Assembly (NCBI GenBank): GCA_030141605.1 | Contig: JAQGDQ010001176.1 | Location: 1-57,402 of the forward strand | Direction: 5' to 3' | Length of the DNA stretch: 57,402 nt | Source of the DNA: Tubiluchus corallicola | Taxonomy: Eukaryota > Priapulida > Priapulimorpha > Priapulimorphida > Tubiluchidae | Part shown: one piece after another, positions 46,075 through 57,335 of the stretch | Position numbering within the stretch: the stretch's first letter is position 1 | How the letters are laid out: every line of letters begins with the position of its first letter | Notes under the pieces: model-generated | The model's input: only the letters and a program-made list of their open reading frames with translations | What the model was told of the DNA's origin: nothing | The model's database searches: none | Translations under genes and position numbers: made by a program

Positions 46075-47056
46075 ACAATGTATAAAAGCCAACATATAAC
46101 TACAATGTTCATTTTTCACTTTTCAGATTCAGTATTTTGCAAAATGTACACAAGCCAACATATAACTACAATGTTCATTATTCACCTTTAACATTCAGTA
46201 TTATTCACAATGTACCAAAGCCAACACTTAACTACAATGTTCATTATTCACTTTTAAGATTCAGTATTATGCAGAATGTACAAAAGTCAACATATAACTA
46301 CAATGTTCATTATTCACTTTTAAGATTCAGTATTATGCACAATGTACAAAAGCCAACATATAACTACAATGTTTATTATTCACTTTTAAGATTCAGTATT
46401 ATGCAGAATGTACAAAAGTCAACATATAACTACAATGTTCATTATTCACTTTTAAGATTCAGTATTATGCAGAATGTACAAAAGCCAACATATAACTACA
46501 ATGTTTATTATTCACTTTTAAGATTCCATATTATGCACAATGTACCAAAGCCAACATATAACTACAATGTTCATTATTCACTTTTAAGATTCAGTATTAT
46601 ACAAAATTTACAAAAGCCAACATATAACTACAATGTTTATTATTCACCTTTAAGATTCAGTATTATGCACAATGTACAAAAGCCAATGACTACAATGGTC
46701 ATTATTCACCTTTAAGATTCAGTATTATGCACAATGTACAAAAGCCAACGTATAACTACAATGTTCATTATTCGCCTTTAAGATTCAGTATTATGCACAA
46801 TTTACAAAAGCCAACACATAACTACAATGTTCATTATTCACCTTTAAGATTCAGTATTATGCACAATGTAGCAAAGCCAACATATAACTACAATGTTCAT
46901 TATTCGCCTTTAAGATTCAGTATTATGCACAATGTACAAAAGCCAACATGTAACTACAATGTTCATTATTCACTTTTAAGATTCAGTATTATGCACAATG
47001 TGCAAAAGTCAACATATAACTACAATGTTCATTATTCACATTTAAGATTCAGTTTC
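46075..47056. repeat. 66-bp minisatellite, about 15 copies
   Basis: The unit contains aatgtacaaaagccaacata, taactacaatgttcattatt and cacttttaagattcagtatt. The period is a multiple of three, so a + frame of 192 then 113 codons stays open; not a gene. It ends about 35 bp before exon G5. Confidence 0.95.
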
Positions 47057-47091
47057 AACAAAAAATGAAAGTGTGCTCTTTTTCTAAATAG

Positions 47092-47208
47092 ATGTTAATG
47101 ATTGCTCATGTAATCCGTGTGTGAATGGAGGCAGTTGTACAGATGTTGGCATCAATGGATACAATTGTTCTTGTCCTGCTGGATTTACTGGGTTTAACTG
47201 TGAGGAAG
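47092..47208 (+). CDS. EGF exon 58, class G (G5)
   Basis: Acceptor taaatag, donor gaag|gtaagt, 117 bp. It starts [16 protein letters not shown] and ends FTGFNCEE. It is flanked by the 66-bp and a 41-bp array. Confidence 0.92.
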
Positions 47209-47456
47209 GTAAGTAAGAAACGTTTCCTGCATGTGCTGGTGGAACCAACTATTATTGAAATCTAGTAATTTAAAGCCATATGAAAAACAACAAGGTTATT
47301 TCAAAACTGTAATTACACTTGAGCTGAAATTGAGGTCTACATTTATGTTAGAATGACAAATGTGACTAGTTTAAAATGCTAGCAACTACAAATGCAATTG
47401 TAATTTCCTTCTATCTTTCATTTCTAGAAACTAATTATGTGCTCATCGTTTATCTG

Positions 47457-48932
47457 TTAGTTTGTGTGTGTGCCTATGTTATATTAGGAAGTTTATGTTA
47501 GTTTGTTTGTGTGCCTATGTTCTATTAAAAAGTTTAAGTTAGTTTGTTTGTGTGCCTATTTTCTATTAAGAAGCTTGTATTAGTTTGCTTGTGTGCCTTA
47601 GTTCTATTAAGAAGTTTATGTTAGTTTGTTTGTGTGCCTATTTTCTATTAAGAAGCTTGTGTTAGTTTGTGTGTGCCTATGTTCTATTAAGAAGTTTATG
47701 TTAGTTTGTTTGTGTGCCTATGTTCTATTAAGAAGTTTAAGTTAGTTTGTTTGTGTGCCTATTTTCTATTAAGAAGCTTGTGTTAGTTTGTGTGTGTGCC
47801 TATTTTCTATTAAGAAGTTTATGTTAGTTTGCTTGTGTGCCTTAGTTCTATTAAGAAGTTTAAGTTAGTTTGTTTGTGTGCCTATTTTCTATTAAGAAGC
47901 TTGTGTTAGTTTGTTTGCGTGCCTATGTTCTATTAAGAAGTTTAAGTTAGTTTGTTTGTGTGCCTATTTTCTATTAAGAAGCTTATGTTAGTTTGTCTGT
48001 GTGCCTTAGTTCTATTAAGAAGTTTATGTTAGTTTGTTTGTGTGCCTTAGTTCTATTAAGAAGTTTAAGTTAGTTTGTTTGTGTGCCTATTTTCTATTAA
48101 GAAGTTTATGTTAGTTTGCTTGTGTGCCTTAGTTCTATTAAGAAGTTTAAGTTAGTTTGTTTGTGTGCCTATTTTCTATTAAGAAGTTTATGTTAGTTTG
48201 CTTGTGTGCCTTAGTTCTATTAAGAAGTTTAAGTTAGTTTGTTTGTGTGCCTATTTTCTATTAAGAAGCTTGTGTTAGTTTGTGTGTGTGCCCAAGTTCT
48301 ATTAAGAAGTTTATGTTAGTTTGTTTGTGTGCCTATGTTCTATTAAGAAGTTTAAGTTAGTTTGTTTGTGTGCCTATTTTCTATTAAGAAGCTTGTGTTA
48401 GTTTGTGTGTGTGCCTATGTTCTATTAAGAAGTTTATGTTAGTTTGTTTGTGTGCCTATGTTCTATTAAGAAGTTTAAGTTAGTTTGTTTGTGTGCCTAT
48501 TTTCTATTAAGAAGCTTGTGTTAGTTTGCTTGTGTGCCTTAGTTCTATTAAGAAGTTTATGTTAGTTTGTTTATGTGCCTATTTTCTATTAAGAAGCTTG
48601 TGTTAGTTTGTTTGCGTGCCTATGTTCTATTAAGAAGTTTAAGTTATTTTGTTTGTGTGCCTATTTTCTATTAAGAAGCTTGTGTTAGTTTGTTTGCGTG
48701 CCTATGTTCTATTAAGAAGTTTAAGTTAGTTTGTTTGTGTGCCTATTTTCTATTAAGAAGCTTGTGTTAGTTTGTTTGCGTGCCTATGTTCTATTAAGAA
48801 GTTTAAGTTAGTTTGTTTGTGTGCCTATTTTCTATTAAGAAGCTTATGTTAGTTTGTCTGTGTGCCTTAGTTCTATTAAGAAGTTTGTGTTAGTTTGTTT
48901 GTGTGCCTTAGTTCTATTAAGAAGTTTAAGTT
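47457..48932. repeat. 41-bp minisatellite (intron G5-H5), about 36 copies
   Basis: The unit contains ttagtttgtttgtgtgccta and ttctattaagaagttta. Variants (tatgtt, tatttt, cttagt; agttta, agcttg) alternate, suggesting a higher-order pattern of two to three units. It ends about 60 bp before exon H5. Confidence 0.95.
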
Positions 48933-48991
48933 AATCGGCTTTGATTTGCTAAGCAACAATGTGAAATTTCAACTGCTCAATGTCTTTTCAG

Positions 48992-49105
48992 TTGTTGACA
49001 ATTGCTTTTCCGATTCTTGCAAAAATGGAGGCACGTGTAAAAGTGGGTTAAACACGTTTGATTGCGAATGTCCAGCAGGATATACTGGACAGTATTGTGA
49101 ACAAG
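48992..49105 (+). CDS. EGF exon 59, class H (H5)
   Basis: Acceptor cttttcag, donor caag|gtacct. It starts [16 protein letters not shown], then [12 protein letters not shown] and YTGQYCEQ; more divergent than H1-H4, as expected for an older cassette. Confidence 0.93.
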
Positions 49106-49412
49106 GTACCTGCTTATGATTGCTTGAGAATCGTTTTTCCCTGAACACATCCACTTAATTTAAAAAAGAACATTTACGTGACACCAAAATTCCAATTATG
49201 ATAATTTATTTATTTAATTATTCATTTTGCCCCTTTTTTACTTCAGTTTGAGTTGTGCTTATGCTTCAACAGTCTTAGTCAATTGTGGCTAATATTCTAA
49301 TATTGGCCATTATAAAAACGGCATTTAATTAATGTTAACTTTACGAAAATGTCAACTATTTTCAAGGCTGTTATTTGGGCAAAACAAACTATTAATTGTT
49401 TTGAATTTCTAG

Positions 49413-49523
49413 ACATTGATGAATGTTCATCAGATCCTTGTCGTAATGGCACCTGTAAAAATCTGGTTAACAAATACACCTGTGACTGCAATGACGGTTA
49501 TGCAGGATATAACTGTTCTGAAG
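49413..49523 (+). CDS. EGF exon 60, class I (I5)
   Basis: Acceptor tttctag, donor gaag|gtaaaa. It starts [15 protein letters not shown] and ends YAGYNCSE. It ends cassette 5. Confidence 0.93.
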
Positions 49524-50497
49524 GTAAAATAATTTTTTCATATATTGCAATTAAACTTTGGTCCTGTTCGCTTTCAAAGTGTACGTTCTCAAAGGCATGA
49601 TGCAAAAATTATTTTGATTCCTCAAGACCTGATGATGCTGTTTTCAAGAAGCACTTGAATCCACATTCCTCCAAAAATGTTTTTGGTAAAGGCAATAAAC
49701 AAAGTGATTAATTATGCTTAACATCTTCTAAAATGACAAAATTCCTGTATTTCTTTTTTCTTTATATCTGTTCCTATCCAGAAAAATAAAATGCACAACA
49801 CACTTGCAGTTTTAGAGCTATTCTATAAATATTTTTATTAATTTTTTTAAATAGTTTGGCATTATAAGACCAGAAAATACTAATAACACCTGGTAAATAC
49901 TAAGGTTCAAGAACATTTTCTGTATTCTTTAAAAGTGTTCTTGGAAAAGTCGGCATACTTAAAGCTATATTATTATGCTTCAAAAAATATGTCAAATGTC
50001 GATTTTTTATTTTTTATGAAAACAAATACTAAACGTACTACGGCACTTTATATTCTAGCATCAAATTATCAGAAATACTAGAGAAATCAGAAAATGTCCA
50101 GAAATACTGAAACTCTAATTTTATAACTTGTTGCTCAATTTTCTGACTTGAAACTAGTACTGCAATTGTAAAAAACTTGTATTTTCTAACTGCCATTGTA
50201 GCTCGTGGAAGCAGCCATTTTGCTTTCGGTTTTTTTTCTGTTCACAAGACCAGATCTTCTCCAGGAACAGCCATCCACTGGATTTAAACATAGCTTCAAT
50301 TTGCTCTTGTAACATCCATGGCAGCCACACTTCTCCACAGTTGCTAAGTGTTTTACAGAGACGCGACAAAAAAAATGGCTGACTCTAACTGCGTTTTCCT
50401 CAAGATTGTGTTTTCACTGCGTAGCCTGCACTTCCACTTCAACGTGGATTATCTCAGCTTAGAAATAACGTGACATAATTTGTGTTGATATTTTTAG
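49524..50497 (+). other. Intron I5-A6, 974 bp
   Basis: AT-rich. A block at about 50.14-50.40 kb with higher G+C and a 71-codon minus-strand frame (for example GEVWLPWMLQEQIEAMF) has no counterpart in other I-A introns. It may be an inserted element, but I recognise no family. Nothing else is supported. Confidence 0.4.
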
Positions 50498-50608
50498 ATA
50501 TTGATGAGTGTTCATCAAACCCTTGTCATCATGGTTCATGCAATAACCTACATAACAGATTCACTTGTACCTGTGATCCCGGCTATCAAGGAACTAAATG
50601 CGATGAAG
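50498..50608 (+). CDS. EGF exon 61, class A (A6)
   Basis: Acceptor tttttag, donor gaag|gtaaaa. It starts [15 protein letters not shown], with [12 protein letters not shown]. It is followed by a 2.1-kb intron and then F, so B to E are missing here. Confidence 0.93.
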
Positions 50609-50989
50609 GTAAAAATTCTGTCTTACTTTCTCAGCTGTCTTGTTTATCTTGTATAATAAACGAATAATTTTCATTTTCATTTCTTTTGTTGCTACTTTGA
50701 AAATCTAAAATTAAAGTCACTGTTTAATTCTCTTTTTTTTATTTCAGCATTGAACATTATGATACACTGAGCATATGTAAATATGATACACTAAAAAAAC
50801 CACAATGCATACCACAATTGAAAACTACTTTAACACAATTGTAAAATACATAATGCTTATTGATTTCTTTCCTAGTGAGATGTAGAATATGTTTGTGTTT
50901 TCCATGTTATTAAATTCATGTAATAATTATTATTTATCTGCTGGTTTGAAGAAACCAAAAAACCTGCAATTTATTTTTATTTTTATTTT

Positions 50990-51360
50990 GCCGGATTTCA
51001 CAGGCGTCGGATCTGTTCACCTGTGTCTTGCCTGATGACTCGAGTCAAACTTGCCTATTCCAATTTCTTCCGTAAAGATACGGCATCCACCAGTTCCGTG
51101 GGAACTGGATTTCCCCAGACTCGAGTCGTCCGTGAAACTCGAGTTGCCTCTCCCAACCCAACATAACTTGCCTTTTCGATACCTTAAAGGTACGGTATCA
51201 TCCGGCTCTTCGTAGAGTAGTCGGATTTCCCCTAGGTATAGACCTCTCACACGTTTGGATGTAGGGACTCAAGTGGTAACATCCTGAGCAGGAGATGACC
51301 TAAGTCGCCCTCCTTTGCTCTCCCAGGAACTTTCTAAACGCCATACATGAGCCTCTAATC
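50990..51360. other. GC-richer hairpin block in intron A6-F6
   Basis: It stands out from the AT-rich flanks. It contains hairpins such as ccagttccgtgggaactgg (8-bp stem) and ccgtaaagatacgg, and an imperfect two-fold repeat: cttgcc, hairpin, atcc, second hairpin, ggatttcccc at about 51.05-51.12 and 51.17-51.23 kb. Probably a structured insertion; family unknown. Confidence 0.5.
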
Positions 51361-52712
51361 GCCGAGATTTTATTCTGAAATGCCTACATAAACAGTGAAG
51401 TAGTGTCATGTTGAAAAGCAGAAAACCAAGTGACCAGAACTACAGGTGAAATCATTTAGGTGTGAAAACAGGTTTAGAGATTATGCATTCATAAACCCTG
51501 TAGAAGCCAATGAAAATCTAAACAGTAATGAGAAAGATTTAACAAGAACACCTGAAGGTGGCAGCACTATCCAAAACTCAAAAAAGTATGATGACAATAC
51601 AACATAAATTTAAATTTTATGTAATTTTAATGATTTTCTTCTGTCCATCTGCTTTGTGAAATATAACAATATTATTGCCTATTTTTCGCAAATAATGAAA
51701 AAACGTATTTCAATATATATAATATTTTGCAGGATCACTACATGTGTTAATATTTAAAGCAAAACAGTATGATTTTGTAAAAGCCACCCCATTTTAAAAA
51801 ATTTTATTATGCATACATTTTATCACATGTAAACATTGTAAGGAATTTCTGATAATTAAATAATAGCTTAAAAACTTAATTAGAAGTGGGCGAACCCAAT
51901 TAGTGATGATGTCACAAATGAACACAATTTTCAACAGTACAAATATTCCATGAGTGTGTTGAAATGATTTTGGGAAGTGAAAATCGTGGTACTGTTCACG
52001 ATTCAGGGTAATATACTAAAACACGGCAAGTTCTGAAGATAAAAATTGAAAATTTAAATTTCCTTTGGGTTCATGCACGAGCTCACATACGTGTGTTTTA
52101 TGACACAAATGAACAGCTCTAAATTGAGAGGTACAGCACCAGTTTTTCTCACAACGAGTTTCCGAAATGCAGGCTCTAGTGCCCATCTAACTAGCAAAGT
52201 GGATGTAATAGTGAAGAACTAGCCACGGAAACAGGAAATTACTTTTGTATGACAATAATTCTTTCATGAAAGTCATCCTTTAGAAAATAGCATGTTTGAT
52301 TTCAATATTTAAAAGAGTAAATTTACCTATCTTATGAGAAAACTTTTCACAGAGCTTACAAATTCCTTTTACATACCCTAAATTAACCCTAACCCTAACA
52401 AAACCCTAACACAGACCGGCACCCATAACCAAACCCAAATACTAACCCTAATCCTAGCTTTTAACCTTTATCTGCTTTATGTACTAATTTCTTGTGAGCA
52501 CTGAAATGTTGAGCCAAAATTGTGAAGTCTGATGGCTGAAATAAATGTTACATTTGAAGCTCTCATTGTAACTTTAGTTGACTTCTTTCAAATCTGATTA
52601 CTTTTTATTGTGGCTTTGTAGTGAATATTGACAGGTTTCTGCTGTCATTTTTTGCGCTTATTGGGTAAATCTGCTTCTTTTCTAGTTAAATGAATTTATT
52701 CTTTCTGTTTAG
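51361..52712 (+). other. Rest of intron A6-F6
   Basis: AT-rich with no EGF exon, where B to E would be expected. A telomere-like stretch lies at 52.38-52.46 kb. The last ~60 bp before exon F6 matches the end of other introns leading into F. Confidence 0.6.
52377..52460. repeat. Degenerate telomere-like CCCTAA repeats
   Basis: ccctaaattaaccctaaccc continues with aaccctaac, caaaccc and aaccctaatcc forms. About six matches to CCCTAA/ACCCTA-type units within 85 bp, interrupted. Confidence 0.6.
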
Positions 52713-52826
52713 ATATCAATGATTGTTCGCCTAATCCTTGTTTGAATGGAGCGACATGTATAGATAGAATCAATAACTACACTTGTTTATGTGTCAAGGG
52801 ATATGCTGGAGTTAATTGCTCAAAAG
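52713..52826 (+). CDS. EGF exon 62, class F (F6), out of order
   Basis: Acceptor tgtttag, donor aaag|gtctgg. [15 protein letters not shown] is typical of F. The preceding exon ends in G, so the split codon becomes Asp rather than Asn. It lies between A6 and a C exon, with no E before it and no G after it. Confidence 0.92.
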
Positions 52827-53001
52827 GTCTGGTTTGCATAATATTTGCTACTCTAGAAAGCATTGTTAAAGATGTGTAATTAGATATCATCATAAATTTA
52901 AATGTCATGTGAACATGAAGGCATCTTGAAACTTTCTATATTTAAATATGTTAGTCACGATTGAGCTGATCCCGATTTGGTGTGAAAAAGAGCTATTGAC
53001 T

Positions 53002-53045
53002 GTAGGATTTGGAGTTCATTGTGAAGTTAATTGTGAACAAGGTCT
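53002..53045 (+). pseudogene. 3' relic of an F/G-type EGF exon
   Basis: gttaattgtgaacaag|gtctag matches the end of F exons plus donor, preceded by a decayed GFGV segment. No acceptor or 5' half. It is the first of two tandem copies about 165 bp apart. Confidence 0.65.
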
Positions 53046-53158
53046 AGATTTGCTTGCTATGCTTTAAATTCCTGTTAAATCTGCTTACTATTTTGTAATT
53101 GAAACGAACATAGACCGACAGGGCAAAGTCTACATGATGGCCTTTTCGTCTTAAGCCT

Positions 53159-53205
53159 CAGTTAATGGGGGATATTCTGGAGCTAATTGTGAACAAGTTC
53201 TAGTT
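53159..53205 (+). pseudogene. Second 3' relic of an F/G-type EGF exon
   Basis: Reads GYSGANCEQ, then caag|ttctag: the donor GT is mutated to TT. Together with the flanking intron (cgaacatagaccgacagg...) it is a tandem duplicate of 53002 onward. Confidence 0.65.
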
Positions 53206-54227
53206 TTGTTTGCTATGCGTTGAATCCCTGTTAAATATCCTTACTATTTTGTAATTGAAACGAACATAGACCGACAGGACGAAGTCTACATGTGGGCGTT
53301 TTTGTCTTAAGCCTCATTTATTTGTTCATCTCACTTTTTCTTTCGGTTTTTCTAGTCGGCAGTAGGAAAGCAAAAACATATAATGGTAATAATTACACTG
53401 TTTACATCATTGATACATTTTTAGAATGTTTCAAATTAGGTAAAAATGTTGTTGATTAAATAAAAATTTGCCCTTAAGCAAAGTAAAAAAATTATGTTAA
53501 AGTGAAACGTGGCGTTATTAAAATAAAATGCCACTAAACAAGGACTTACTGTACTACAGACAAAATAATGTCTTTATAAATAAACGTAACAAAAGAATGA
53601 GCAGTTTAGCTTATATACACACAAACAAGTTTGGCAATGAACAATCTTACTCAATGCTGCAGTGTAGAACTAAAATACATGAGCTGCTGATTGCTTTAAT
53701 GGAGCTTTGGTCTTAAGAGGAGGTAAGTGATAACACTTACTGTAATCTCGTTTGCAGCGCATTAGTGAAGCTGTCAAAATAAAAAAATACTTTAATTCTG
53801 TAACATGAGATGCTGTTCTGGTAGACATGCCTTGGCCACGTTAGATGACTTTATTAACCAGAATAACGATCAAAAAGAGCTACCAACACATTTATTTTTA
53901 GTAAAAGTTATCATTTATGCTTTTGCTTGCATTATCATTTACTAGTTTTGTTATCACACTAAATTTATTTAGTCACTAATATTTTTTATACAGTTTACCC
54001 GTGAAGTTGTCCTGATGTTTCTGTTGACTTGTAATAATTTTCTTCTTGGGTGGTAATTTTCTAGGCCATCACGAATAACTCTGTTTTCAGCTTAATGGCT
54101 AATAGTTTATAACCTTGTTTGTTGATCACTTGCTGCATTGCAACACCAATGATGTAACTGAAAGCTAACAATTTGATTACAAAATATTTCTAGCAAGTTG
54201 TTGCCTTTAATTGTGAATTATTTTTAG

Positions 54228-54338
54228 ATATTGATGAATGCTCATCAGATCCTTGTATTCACGGCACATGCACACAGGGCGTCAATAATTACACCTGCAC
54301 TTGTGAAGCAGGATATGAAGGATACAACTGTGCACAAG
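54228..54338 (+). CDS. EGF exon 63, class C (C6)
   Basis: Acceptor tttttag, donor caag|gtattt. It starts [15 protein letters not shown] and ends YEGYNCAQ. It follows F6, reversing the usual C-before-F order, which marks a rearranged cassette. Confidence 0.92.
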
Positions 54339-54423
54339 GTATTTATCACATTTCTGCAAGTATTAATAACTGCATCTTGTTTATAACTGTTTTTTGTTAA
54401 CATTTATGCCTTTTTTACCAGTA

Positions 54424-55377
54424 AAATGAAGATAGTTAATTGTGTTTGATGGAATCAAGACTGAAATGTCTGTTGATGATTTCTGTGTGTTTGTTTATTT
54501 ATCATTGCAATTCTTACCAACATATATACACCGCACCCATATCATTTTTTGTTCGCAATTGATGTGTGCAAATATAATTAATTATAAATAAATTGAATAC
54601 TCTATCTGCTTGCTAATTGCTTTTACTACTCTATAAGTTTAATTAGGATGATCAAAGTAATAAAATAATCATTTCTATGTACATGATTCATACAATTTTG
54701 TCTTCAATACACATTAGCACTTTTTTAAAATGTCTGAGCAGTTACTTTTGCCACAAATCAATAATCATTTTTGCAGTTTCTAACGTTATTGAATGTTGTG
54801 CAGAATTATAAATTACTTAGTTACTTATCTTGTTATTATAAAAATCTTGGCTATTAAACTTGCTTACTAACTCTACATACTTTCTTGCTTACTTACATCT
54901 AATTGGCATCAACATAAGTGTCTACTATACTTAAGGTTTTGTATCTTTGTATCCTTGTATCTTTTGTACCTTTTCTACTTAGAAAAGCAGAAAAAACTGA
55001 CAAAATGAAAGATTTACAGCATTTAGAAAATAAAATTGAGCCTTGAAGAACCAATAATTCAATTCAATCGATTTTATTTCCTCAAACGTTCGATTAAAAA
55101 CAAAATTGTATGAGTCATATGCATAAAAATGATTATGTTATTATATTGATCATCATAATTAACCTTATAGGGTAGCAACAGCAATTAGCAAGCAGATATT
55201 GTATTCAATTTATTTATAATTAATTATATTTGCACACATCAATTGTGAACAAAAAATGATAATGGTATTGTGTATATACCACGGTAAGAATTGCAGTGAT
55301 AAATAGACAAACACATGGAAATCATCAACAGACAATTCAGTCTTGAGTTCATCAAATGCAATGGACTATCGTCATTC
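54424..55377. repeat. Inverted repeat, ~289-bp arms, in intron C6-D6
   Basis: Positions 54424-54712 pair with 55089-55377 (coordinate sum 109801), by eye about 85% identical, with a ~376-bp spacer. Example: tatctgcttgctaattgc at 54603-54620 pairs exactly with 55181-55198. No target duplication found. Confidence 0.88.
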
Positions 55378-55665
55378 TGCAGTGTCTCACTAAAGAGAAA
55401 GACATTAATATTATACAAGTGAAATATTTCAATAACAACTGACTAGGAGCAGAAAACGACCAATTGGTCATTGTGACATTTTTACATATTTTTCTTTCGA
55501 GCAAGTTTAGTTTACACATTTAATACCTGTCGTCTCAAAACAAAAGCGTACTCAACACTCTGAAAACTATTTGTGCTGTGTACTGTAAAAAAGATTAATA
55601 ACCCATTTTGTGCGCTTGTTTGTGAGGTCCACTGAAATAAACAATTTATTTACAACATTTGGCAG

Positions 55666-55779
55666 ATGTTGACGAATGCTTATCTAATCCGTGTTCCAAT
55701 GGAGCTTCATGTTTTGATGGAATCAATAAGTACACTTGTGTTTGCCTCTCTGGATATACAGGAGCTAAATGTAGACAAG
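55666..55779 (+). CDS. EGF exon 64, class D (D6)
   Basis: Acceptor ttggcag, donor caag|gtatgg. It starts [16 protein letters not shown] and ends YTGAKCRQ. The last 15 exon bases and the donor are repeated about 20 times downstream in the 75-bp array. It is the last exon visible in the window. Confidence 0.92.
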
Positions 55780-57335
55780 GTATGGCATGTGCATTATGTG
55801 TGCTTAAATGTTGACAAATTATTGATCATGTGCTGATTATTAAATGTAGACAAGGTATGGCATGTGCATTATGTGTGCTTAAATGCTGACAAATTATTGA
55901 TCATGTGCTGATTACTAAATGTAGACAAGGTATGGCATGTGCATTATGTGTGCTTAAATGTTGACAAATTATTGATCATGTGCTGATTACTAAATGTAGA
56001 CAAGGTATGGCATGTGCATTATGTGTGCTTAAATGTTGACAAATTATTGATCATGTGCTGATTACTAAATGTAGACAAGGTATGGCATGTGCATTATGTG
56101 TGCTTAAATGCTGACAAATTATTGATCATGTGCTGATTACTAAATGTAGACAAGGTATGGCATGTGCATTATGTGTGCTTAAATGCTGACAAATTATTGA
56201 TCATGTGCTGATTACTAAATGTAGACAAGGTATGGCATGTGCATTATGTGTGCTTAAATGTTGACAAATTATTGATCATGTGCTGATTACTAAATGTAAA
56301 CAAGGTATGGCGTGTGCATAATGTGTGCTTAAATGTTGACAAATTATTGATCATGTGCTGATTACTAAATGTAAACAAGGTATGGTGTGTGCATTATGTG
56401 TGCTTAAATGTTGACAAATTATTGATCATGTGCTGATTACTAAATGTAAACAAGGTATGGTGTGTGCATTATGTGTGCTTAAATGTTGACAAATTATTGA
56501 TCATGTGCTGATTACTAAATGTAAACAAGGTATGGTGTGTGCATTATGTGTGCTTAAATGTTGACAAATTATTGATCATGTGCTGATTACTAAATGTAGA
56601 CAAGGTATGGCGTGTGCATTATGTGTGCTTAAATGTTGACAAATTATTGATCATGTGCTGATTACTAAATGTAAACAAGGTATGGCATGTGCATTATGTG
56701 TGCTTAAATGTTGACAAATTATTGATCATGTGCTGATTACTAAATGTAAACAAGGTATGGTGTGTGCATTATGTGTGCTTAAATGTTGACAAATTATTGA
56801 TCGTGTGCTGATTACTAAATGTAAACAAGGTATGGCATGTGCATTATGTGTGCTTAAATGTTGACAAATTATTGATCATGTGCTGATTACTAAATGTAAA
56901 TATGGTATGGTGTGTGCATTATGTGTGCTTAAATGCTGACAAATTATTGATCATGTGCTGATTACTAAATGTAAACAAGGTATGGTGTGTGCATTATGTG
57001 TGCTTAAATGTTGACAAATTATTGATCGTGTGCTGATTACTAAATGTAAACAAGGTATGGCATGTGCATTATGTGTGCTTAAATGTTGACAAATTATTGA
57101 TCATGTGCTGATTACTAAATGTAAATATGGTATGGTGTGTGCATTATGTGTGCTTAAATGCTGACAAATTATTGATCATGTGCTGATTACTAAATGTAAA
57201 CAAGGTATGGCGTGTGCATAATGTGTGCTTAAATGTTAGCAAATTATTGACCATGTACTGATTACTAAATGTAAATATGGTATGGCGTGTGCATTATGTG
57301 TGCTTAAATGTTAGCAAATTATTGATCATGTACTG
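55765..57335. repeat. 75-bp minisatellite seeded from exon D6 and its donor
   Basis: gtagacaaggtatggcatgt recurs every 75 bp (55771, 55846, 55921, 55996, 56071 ...), about 20 copies. The first copy is the exon end itself: ctaaatgtagacaag|gtatgg. Later copies drift to gtaaacaag and gtaaatatg. In frame each unit ends in a tga or tag stop. Confidence 0.95.

Larger units (their letters stand above)
52827..54227 (+). other. Intron F6-C6, 1401 bp
   Basis: It starts like other F-G introns but has no G exon. It contains the two EGF 3' relics near 53.0 and 53.2 kb inside a ~165-bp tandem duplication. Beyond 53.4 kb I see only AT-rich sequence until the C-type acceptor. Confidence 0.6.

Noticed and set aside
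46137-47068. + strand ORFs of 192 and 113 codons repeating a 22-residue unit
   Set aside because: 66-bp minisatellite in the F5-G5 intron; not flanked by usable splice sites in frame and unrelated to EGF.
51017-51250. 77-codon minus-strand ORF
   Set aside because: No recognisable domain; it falls in the hairpin-rich repeat block and is most likely fortuitous.
50990-51260. Hammerhead ribozyme (a ctgatga occurs at about 51032, and gaaac further on)
   Set aside because: The spacing does not give stem II followed directly by GAAA, and no cleavage-site helix could be drawn on either strand.
55765-57335. CRISPR-like array
   Set aside because: Units are head-to-tail 75-bp repeats without unique spacers, in a eukaryotic intron.
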